Positions 56,326-64,000 of a DNA stretch of 64,000 nucleotides are shown here, in pieces. This stretch comes from Hyposmocoma kahamanoa (Eukaryota > Arthropoda > Insecta > Lepidoptera > Cosmopterigidae). The stretch lies in contig NW_020653945.1 of NCBI RefSeq assembly GCF_003589595.1, forward strand, positions 11,387,697 through 11,451,696, in the 5' to 3' direction. Position 1 is the first letter of the stretch. Each line of letters begins with the position of its first letter. A model generated the notes under the pieces. That model saw nothing but the letters and a program-made list of their open reading frames with translations, had not been told where the DNA came from and made no database searches. The position numbers and the translations under genes are program-made.

Positions 56326-57896
56326 ACTCTGTACTGAGATTATTATAATACTTGACGCGTATAAGCAGCAGAGTTTAGGCGAGTTTCTTTTCGTTGTTCT
56401 CAGAACCACTTTGTACTGGCGTTTGAAGTTGTTGAGTTCGATGACCTTTGAGAACTCAAATTTGAAGTTGTGTTTGTTCTGAATTTTCTGACTCGGCAAG
56501 TCATTACGCAGCCCTGTTCAATACCATGCCCTAATCACCACCTTTGGCCTACAACTCGACATCAATTTTCACTGTATTTATTACACCCGTGGAGTTACAT
56601 AATGATTATAATTTACGCAGAAAATACTGCGACAGAGACCTTGACATGCAAACAGGGTGAGGTGAACGTAATAACCATCTCTGCTCTTGGTACATATGCA
56701 ACCGCTAACAAAAACAACACTGAACTGTATTTTCTGATTTATTGACAGGTCGTTAGTAAGTTATGCATACAATATAATAAGCATTTCAATCGAAAAACTG
56801 TTAATAACAATAGATTTTGTCTAGAAATAAAAATGAAAACAGAAAAAGCTCGTCAAATGATGACATATATCGCCCTTTCTATAAAATACCGACTATATGT
56901 TACCATAGCAGCGACATGATTGTACGTAATAGAAGTATTTATAAGATCGTGCCTACAATTATACATTTCAATAATGACACAGCAAAAATCTGATATTCGC
57001 GTGATATATGCCTTCGCCTTGGTGACTTGTAAATTTTACTTTAATTTAAAAATTTAGTTATCTAACAAAGTTCAGGCAATTAGCTCATGGACACTATTTT
57101 ATGGCAATCACATTTTGGTTTATAAATATATAACACGTTGTCTTTACATACTTATTACAAGTATAGTATCTATTTATGTATATACCAAATTTAACACAGA
57201 GCTATTGATAATAATATTGGTCGAATTACCTAATATTTGTCTACCTAATGACTTACGTAAATTCATTCCGTTAATCCGACCATTCTACCTGTAAGTATAT
57301 ATAATCTAGTTGTGCATATTCTTAACACTGTGCAAATTGCTTATTACCTCATTACAAACTTACACACTTAAATTTGTATTCGATAACATTTCATTTCTAA
57401 GAAAAGTAGCCAAATAAATGTAAATACTATTAGTTATAAAGCTTTTTGACTGCGATAAAACAAAAATTTTGAAGTTTCTAATATTTTGATAAAATTATGA
57501 ATGTTGCAAAGTACACCCTAGGTTACTTACGTTGGCCCTTGTATGATAGCCACGTCTACGTACTGGCTTATATGCCATGTTTTCTATGTTATTTCAAAAT
57601 TTCACCTAATGGACGCACATAGGACATAGCACTGTTTAAAAAAAAAAAAACTAAAAACTACTGTTTCGAAGCCGGCACTACATTGCACTATCCACTCGAA
57701 TCACGTTTTAAAATCTGAGTGGTATGTCCAAGAATAGTTTCATGCGCTCGCCGATGTCGATGACCGAACGTTCGTCAAGCTGATGTTAGCTATCGGTCTC
57801 GGTCGCCTCCTCGTCGATGTCGTCTTCGTCCAGCGGCTGGCTGGTGAGTACAGCGAAAAGAGGCGAGCGCGAGCCAAGCTGCGCCGAGCCCCGCCG
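56326..57896. other. Downstream region of the unidentified 58-59 kb gene
   Basis: 57740-57896 is GC-rich and may be 3' UTR of the minus-strand gene ending at 57897. The rest is AT-rich and unassigned. Confidence 0.4.
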
Positions 57897-57998
57897 CTAG
57901 CTGTCCCGAATACACCCCGTCGCAGCCGCTGCTGTGCCCATGACTCCAGCAGCACCGAGCAATATGGCACCTACTTCCCGATCAGGAGTTACTTCCAC
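57897..57998 (-). CDS. Unidentified gene, last exon
   Basis: After acceptor ATATTTTCAG (ending 57999) the phase-0 frame reads VEVTPDREVGAILLGAAGVM, GTAAAATGCIRDS and stops at TAG 57897-57899. The other two frames from this acceptor hit stops within ten codons, and phase 0 is the one supplied by the exon at 58953-59136. The Gly/Ala-rich segment could be a short hydrophobic helix. No family recognised. Confidence 0.5.
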   Translation of the reverse strand: MEVTPDREVGAILLGAAGVMGTAAAATGCIRDS

Positions 57999-58137
57999 CT
58001 GAAAATATGGATAAATATGTATGTGGGTTTATAATACATAAGTAGGGTGTGCCAAGATTTGAGCTCTATCTAAAAGCCAAATTTTTATACAAATAGCTTT
58101 ATGCGAATCCGAATACGGTTTCCCTTTCAATTTTCTT

Positions 58138-58410
58138 TCAATCAGGTATACCTTTTAAGCAGATCACGTAAGTGTGTATTAGTGGCGAAGGGTTGGTGTA
58201 AAGCGACCTACTATATGTATATCTACCTAAGAAGGGTGTAGTTACATGAACTGGATTTCCAATGCAGCTCTCATACGAACAGTTCGCTGCATCGCAGCTG
58301 TAGAATAGTAATAGAATGCTGCCGGTAAGCAGATTGGATACAGTCGCCGCGATTGCCTTATAACTGTCGGCTGGTGTGCAGCCTGTGTTTGAATAAGTGT
58401 TTTGCAGCAT
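58138..58410 (-). CDS. Cys-containing open frame inside the intron (candidate)
   Basis: A 90-codon frame starting ATG at 58410, with SNLLTGSILLLFYSC (hydrophobic) then CDAANCSYESCIGNPV (three closely spaced Cys). A donor-like TTAG|GTAGAT falls at about 58229, where codon quality also drops, so a real exon might end there. It lies between two exons of the unidentified gene on the same strand: an alternative exon, a nested small gene, or chance. No family recognised. Confidence 0.25.
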   Translation of the reverse strand: MLQNTYSNTGCTPADSYKAIAATVSNLLTGSILLLFYSCDAANCSYESCIGNPVHVTTPFLGRYTYSRSLYTNPSPLIHTYVICLKGIPD

Positions 58411-58952
58411 TTTCAGTTAAGTGTTTTGATTCGAGCAAACTAAACCAGTAAAATCATCTAATCATTTTTTTACAATACCAATAATTCCTATCAAACACGA
58501 TTTTTCTTGTTCATCTGGTCGAAGTTCAGGTTTACTCAAGATTATGTGTTATGGAAACAGCGAATCGTTTCTGCTGTTTCCGACTTTCTCCATAGCTGAT
58601 TTATAACCAAAGCTTTGTTTTTGTGGGAAAATCTTAAGGAATAAAGGTCGGCCGGATTATTTAAGCACTGTTCTCATGTGCTCATTTTATGGCACTCTCG
58701 ATTCTGTACTGTTGTTCGTCTTTTTTTTAACTTAAGTAGTTAAGTAGTCTTACTTATTTGTCTTTGTGTATGTTTTTATTTCAGTTTCAACTTATCATTT
58801 AAAATGCACAGTGAAAGTTTCTGTCAATTTCCAAAACAATAATTGTTATCAAGTAATCGAAAATTTTGTGAGATTATGACAAATTTAAAGTCAGGACTAA
58901 ATATTTCAAATTAATTGTATTAAAAAATAAATAGTAGATACTGTTATCTTAC

Positions 58953-59136
58953 TTGTGAAACTGTAGTCTGTTCAGGGTCTGATCGTTCTTCCAGTACAGT
59001 ATCCAGTTCCAGAGATGGTAGAGGTCTCGGGGACCGCACTAAGCTGACAGTTCTTTGTTTCGTTTTTACTGGAGACAGGCGAACTACTGATAACTCGCCA
59101 CGGTCCAACTCGCAATTTCGCCTTCTGTCGCGTTCT
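58953..59136 (-). CDS. Unidentified gene, penultimate exon
   Basis: Bounded by acceptor TTTTTATATAG (ending 59137) and donor TCACAA|GTAAGA. One base then 61 open codons: ERDRRRNCELDRGELSVV, RLSPVKTKQRTVSLVRSPRP and so on, ending EQTTVSQ. Polar, Arg/Ser/Pro-rich with SPVK and RSPRP, like a disordered phosphorylated region. It splices in phase 0 to 57897-57998, giving at least 94 C-terminal residues. Upstream exons are not identified and may lie beyond the window. No family recognised. Confidence 0.55.
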
Positions 59137-62100
59137 CTATATAAAAATTCAAATATATTTAGTAATAAAAGAGAACATAAAAGCTAAAATAAAATGCTTA
59201 GGTCGCCGTTGTTTGGAGCCAATACGGTCCATAACTTATACCTCCAAACAATTTATAGCGAAACAGAATATCCAGCAAACATTAAGTATTCCAATTTTCA
59301 CTGTAGGCAACAGCTGACTTGTTGGCAATCATGTTTCTTGTAATGGAAAGTGGTAATCGCCGCATATAGTGATTTTCATGTAATAAAATTGAAAAACTCA
59401 GCATCGGAAATTTTACGACTTTACACTATTTTGTTTTTTTTTGCATAATATACAGCTCCAGAATTTTTACTGGCATGATGTGACTGTAAAAAGAAAGGTT
59501 TCCCAGATGACATGAGTATCTTGGTATAAGTTGTAATAAGTGCCATGATAAAGCATGTTACTGAATAAAGGCTAAACAGCGCTATTGTGTATTGTAGGTC
59601 ATTATTTAATAGCTATAAATACGTGTTAATCCATATGTGCACATTAAACACGTTTATTTTGATCGTCGTTTTATATATTACTAAAGGCATAGCAAACCAT
59701 GATATCGTTAATCAGTCAGAACTCAGAACACATGGCGTGACATATATTTAAATTTAAATGAAAAAAGTTATATTTCATAAAACGGAGCAGCTTGTGCAGA
59801 AGAGATTCGTATTAAGATATTTGCGAACACACATAAACAGCACCTGGTTATCTAATAAATCATCTGTAGCTTCATAATATATAGCATTTCACCCTTCTTT
59901 TTACGTCAATGAAAATAGTGTAGGTGTGGTTATCCGAGCTGACTTTGTATCATATTAATGAGTCTGTGAAGTAAATTGTGCTCGGATAAGCGAGATATGG
60001 TAATGTATGGACGTGTGTTGGTTACCTGGCCAATTTGGCTCTCCGCCTAAGGCAACAGATGACCGTTAATGCCAGTAGGGGGAACCCGAAAATGCAGGAC
60101 ACTATCGGCACTACTATTGACTCGGGGCTTACTGTAACAAAACATTTATTTCGATTAAATATGCTACACCTATGTACGTGCACTAAGTTTGAAGATTTAA
60201 CACATTCAAATAAGATGCAAATTCGTTTATAAGTACATAACTACATAAGCAGAACGTTCCGAATTTCATAATATTAATAACAGCACCGTGAATCAAGATA
60301 ACAGTCAGAACATACATATGTATTGTGATGTGTATTACGTACACACATTATTCATTTCATTGGTAGGTGTAGTTAACTATATCTTCGACATAAATGATCA
60401 TGCCCAATCTTTTGTTTCTTGAATTTATTTTATCCACGTTTTTTTATTTCCGATATCGGGTATTGCATTTAAAAAGGGCGAAAATACAATTATGCAATAG
60501 TAAAAATTTTACTAAAATTTAGTTATAACAATTTCTTAAGTTTTCGCCATTATTGGGCATTTAAGTTAAACTAGATATATTTTTCTATGCATCTAAATCA
60601 CGAAACGTTGGTTTGTTTGAAAAAAAAAACAAATGTAATAAGTACGCGATTATAATTCGATTTAAATCCTAAAAAAAATTTTAATTTCCTAAAATTAAGT
60701 CAATTTTAACAATAATAATATTGGTGAAAATTTCTATTTTAATTAATATTGGTATTATTAGTAAAACGTGAGAATATTTCTTTATAGCTGAACTGTAGTA
60801 GACAGAAAATGTTTTTTCTTTGTTGTAGCCTGTACAATAATATACAAAACAAAATGGGTAAGGCGTGCCCCATTTATGTAATGATATATGCTTTCAGATC
60901 GACAGGGTTATTGATGTTTTTGGTCTTTTCTAAAATCCTCATACGTTATTTTTCCTTTGACTTGCAAAACGTCATGAGTACGTTAAATAATAAATATCAT
61001 CTGAATAAACTTAAAAAGGGTTGACCGATTTAAATTCGAATGAAACTGAATGCTATATCGTGTAGCCAGATGAAAACATCTATGCGAAAACATTGAGAAA
61101 GCGAATGTCTGAAAAGTAATTTTTAACTTCATTTTCAAGCACCTTTTCTTTGTAGTCTTTATAATAATTTTCATAGTTTCATTTCAGAATTTAAAAGAAT
61201 AGCAAAAACTTAACTGACATTATATTAAATTTCTGCTAAAGGTACACTGAGCAAATAATGCAAACAAGTAAACAGTCTCAGTAGGAACTTTTACACTGTT
61301 TTGTCAGTTACTATTAGATATGACTTGAGTGGATAATTTATGAAGGGAATATACTTTCGTCCCGTACCTATGTCGTCGGGGATAGCGCAAATTCGCGTAT
61401 GTAGTATTGGTAAAAGGTCTGCACTAAATCAAATTTTACAGGAAAGGGATTTAACGTTATTACTTTGTTATTGAAATACTACTACGACTTTCATTTTTGC
61501 ACAGTAAGCATTAATTAATGTTGCCTGCCAACTGATAACAATAGATTCCCTTAACTCACGTTAATTTGGTTGCCACTGACTTTACGCGGATTTGATTTGG
61601 CCACTAAATTACCAAAACGGAAACTCATAATCCAATGCTAGTTACGCGTAATTGCACTATCCCCGACGATATGCCGTTGCAATGCTTGCTCATAATGTCA
61701 TAATAGATGAGACAGTAGTTGCTTTCGCCTGTTCGACGTTACAATGCCTACACGTTACGCGGAGCCTAGGGTTTTAACTTTAGTTGTAACCACGAGCTGC
61801 AAAATTTAATTTGGTAAAACTAAGGTATTCGTTACAGTATTCTCATGCTTTATATGAAATGCATAACTGAAATATTGATATCATTATACCAGCATCGCGG
61901 ATTAGTATCTCGATTATGGGAGTATGATCATGTAATATATTATTGTTTAATTGTGCAATGTAAACTAGTGTAATTTTAGTTATTGTGTTCTGTATTTAGG
62001 TCTGCAGGAAGAAATTCTTTTAGAAATAAGCAGAACCTGTTGTTAGTGTTATAATTGTTTTAATGTGATTTTCCTGTACAATAAACGAATAAAATATTCA

Positions 62101-62300
62101 TTGCTATTCATAATGATACATTTATAATTAAAAAAAAATTATAAATTTGACATATGAATGAATGCCTCGTGTGACCGTGCGTTGCAACTCGAGAGCACAG
62201 CTAGATTACGCGAATACTGTCCGTATACAGTGCGCGGCGGGCGGGCGCCCACAGAAACAAGTAGAGAGGTAAGAAGTAAGTAATTATATATTTTATAAGT
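59137..62300. other. Probable intron or intergenic sequence
   Basis: AT-rich. It would be intron if the unidentified minus-strand gene extends rightward. No exon, RNA gene or repeat could be supported; small frames at 60035, 60809 and 60983 look random. Confidence 0.4.
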
Positions 62301-62304
62301 AAGT

Positions 62305-62375
62305 GTGCAAAAAAAAAAACTTCCACCTGATGGAAAGCGATGATGGGGTGGACGATGTAGCAAGCACACTTAAAC
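62305..62375 (-). repeat. Short Jockey-like LINE C-terminal fragment
   Basis: CCACCTGATGGAAAGCGATG and GGGTGGACGATGTAGCAAGC match the complement of the segment encoding the FPSG-containing end of the LINE at 30505-30565. Only the last ~25 codons remain. Confidence 0.55.
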
Positions 62376-62399
62376 AGTAAGAAATGTACACTCATGTAA

Positions 62400-63216
62400 T
62401 GCGAGTAATATCACAATTGTGATATCACACGATGGTATAATGTGACATCACTTTGAAAATTGAGCATCACTCATAATATCATCCGACACAATACCGTTTT
62501 TTATTGATGCACGATATTATTTATTTTAGGTACAATAAAGTTTACACAAATTCTTGTAATAGTGAATAATCTATATTGCTTTGTTTGCGTTATTTAAAAT
62601 ATTTGTAATTGTCCCTTTACACTGCGTTAATAAATATATCTGCTCTGGTTTACGCGTATCGGTCGCAGTAATGTTTGAAACAGTGATGTGCTGTATGTAG
62701 TATCTGCTCCGACAAGTAATAGCGTATTGGTATTTGATATATATTCCAAAATTTCTCTAGATCATCATACCACTTAAATAAAACCTATATCCTTGGCATA
62801 CAGACGAGCAATATTTTCCATTTAGATTAAGAAAACCAACACAAGACGCACGACTACTTATTTTTGCAATGTGCAATATCCATCCACTAATTCTTTATTT
62901 ATTGAAACGCGTCGTACATGAAAGCGACATAAATAATAGACACTTTAGCGGTGATCAATATCTAGGTACTCGTAAAGTAATTACCAGATTATTTGGATAT
63001 ATTATTAGATGATACTTCATCCCAGTAAGAAATAATTACGTGAACTGAAAACAATAGAAAATATATTAAAATTTTACTACTTAGCTCGGATTTTTAAAAA
63101 AATAACACAATGCTTCACAATATATACCCTTCGTATTTTTTGTTTTTATTTAATCTTATATATAATGATAATATTATTATGTAGCTAAACAAGTGCTTAT
63201 AACACATTATTTTAAT
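62400..63216. other. AT-rich stretch with TGTGATATCACA-type palindromes
   Basis: 62408-62500 contains ATCACAATTGTGATATCACA and similar strings related to the tandem repeat at 63217-63690. Nothing else recognised. Confidence 0.4.
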
Positions 63217-63690
63217 TTTTAGTCGGTGTGATGCGAGTGATGGTGATATCACACTGTAATGCAACGTGATTACTATCACGGCATAGCACATAGCACGGAG
63301 TAATACACACATTACATTTTTAGTTTGTGTGATGCAAGTGATGTAATATCTGAACTGCCTCCTTGGCCGAACAGTTACTGCCACGCAGAGGTCTTGCGGT
63401 CGATTCCCGGGCTGGGCGAAATGTTTGTATGGCCTACGTTTATTTCTCACGAGAGTTTGTATGTAATTTGTGGTTGTCTATGTGTGTGTCCATGACACTC
63501 GCGATACTGGGTTTTTCTAGTGCGGAGCTAGTCTATGTGCGTGCGTTAAAAAAATCACACTGTAATGCAATGTGATGGTAATAGCAAAGCAAGCACGGAG
63601 TGGTAAGATAATGCTTATAACGCATCTCATTTTTAGTCTGTGTGATCGGGGTGATGGTGATATCACACTGTAATATTACTTTTACAGGGA
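63217..63690 (+). repeat. ~100-bp tandem repeat with TGATATCACAC palindromes, split by a SINE
   Basis: Units beginning TTTTTAGTYKGTGTGATG occur at about 63217, 63317 and 63631. Each complete unit carries GTGATGGTGATATCACACTG. The second unit is interrupted by SINE A copy 6 (63352-63547) and resumes with ATCACACTGTAATGCAATGT. Confidence 0.75.
63352..63547 (+). mobile_element. tRNA-derived SINE (family A), copy 6
   Basis: Head GCCTCCTTGGCCGAACAGTT and box B-like GCGGTCGATTCCC, then the family body (GTAATTTGTGGTTGTCTATG). Inserted inside a tandem-repeat unit. Confidence 0.88.
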
Positions 63691-63875
63691 ATGTAATGTA
63701 ATATTTCGAGGCACTGTTTTGCGCATGTCTACAAACAAACTACGTTGCTACGTTTGTATCGTATTACACTAATGGTCTTATTACACTATGGCGGTGTGGT
63801 TGCTGTTCATAACTAATAGGGTTTGGTCAATAGTGGGCGCGTGTACTGAATTTCTCATGTGTGTTTGTGTTTTTA

Positions 63876-64000
63876 CCGGTGGGGTATATGACGATGGGCG
63901 TGGGCCGCTTACTCCCGTTGGCAGCGGGTTTGGCGACATTAGCAACGCCAGAGGGGGTGGTGGTAGGCGCCGCAGTGCTGCTGCTCGTCGTCAACCTTTC
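63876..64000. other. Coding-like segment at the window edge, strand uncertain
   Basis: GC-rich, CpG-rich sequence open on both strands. Plus: from ATG 63888, MTMGVGRLLPLAAGLATLAT then PEGVVVGAAVLLLVVNL, like a hydrophobic leader or membrane helix. Minus: ERLTTSSSTAAPTTTPSGVA then NVAKPAANGSKRPTPIVIYP to a good donor ACCG|GTAAAA at about 63875, like a disordered exon. The minus reading agrees in strand with the 58-59 kb gene but its donor phase (1) does not fit that gene's next known exon directly. The sequence continues beyond the window. Confidence 0.4.

Noticed and set aside
56189..56499. 97-codon frames on both strands
   Set aside because: They overlap repeat D copy 3 and are shadows of it.

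Overview
The window is AT-rich animal nuclear DNA with spliced genes and densely nested transposable elements. A single-exon C2H2 zinc-finger gene, a four-exon mitochondrial ribosomal protein gene, a six-exon insect-type GMC oxidoreductase gene, tRNA-headed SINEs, non-LTR elements, mariner, Transib and Penelope-like elements together point to an insect. A moth or butterfly is most likely; this is inference from gene and repeat style, not from a search.

Layout. 1-4.9 kb: intergenic, with one dispersed-repeat copy and the probable 3' UTR of the next gene. 4.9-6.1 kb (-): zinc-finger protein. 6.8-11.75 kb (-): two 5'-truncated non-LTR retrotransposons in tandem. 11.86-14.93 kb: a decayed but structurally complete Transib DNA transposon (the RAG1-related family), with RSS-like ends and a CGTCG target duplication. 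15.59-17.38 kb (+): mitochondrial ribosomal protein L51 in four small exons, recovered by splicing. 18.8-38.7 kb (-): one GMC (glucose-dehydrogenase-like) gene. Its six exons join in frame to about 648 residues, and its introns hold a MITE, a young Ty3/Gypsy LTR retrotransposon with identical LTRs, a foldback-like structure with a 99-bp minisatellite and a mariner, and a three-layer nest (LINE inside Penelope-like element inside a Jockey-like LINE).

41.4 kb (-): an unidentified coding-like terminal exon. 42.2-44.8 kb: a cluster of SINEs, a Jockey-like LINE fragment and RTE-like debris. 46.7-48.1 kb: dispersed repeats, one with a SINE nested inside. 57.9-59.1 kb (-): the two last exons of an unidentified gene whose 5' part is not seen. 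63.2-63.7 kb: a palindromic tandem repeat interrupted by a SINE. The right edge carries a GC-rich coding-like segment open on both strands.

The host genes have no evident shared pathway: a nuclear regulator, a mitoribosome subunit and a secreted flavin oxidoreductase. The main story is transposon biology: an intact-ended RAG1-family relic, a recent LTR insertion, and a hairpin-GAAA motif recurring in Penelope-type repeats that partly resembles a hammerhead ribozyme.
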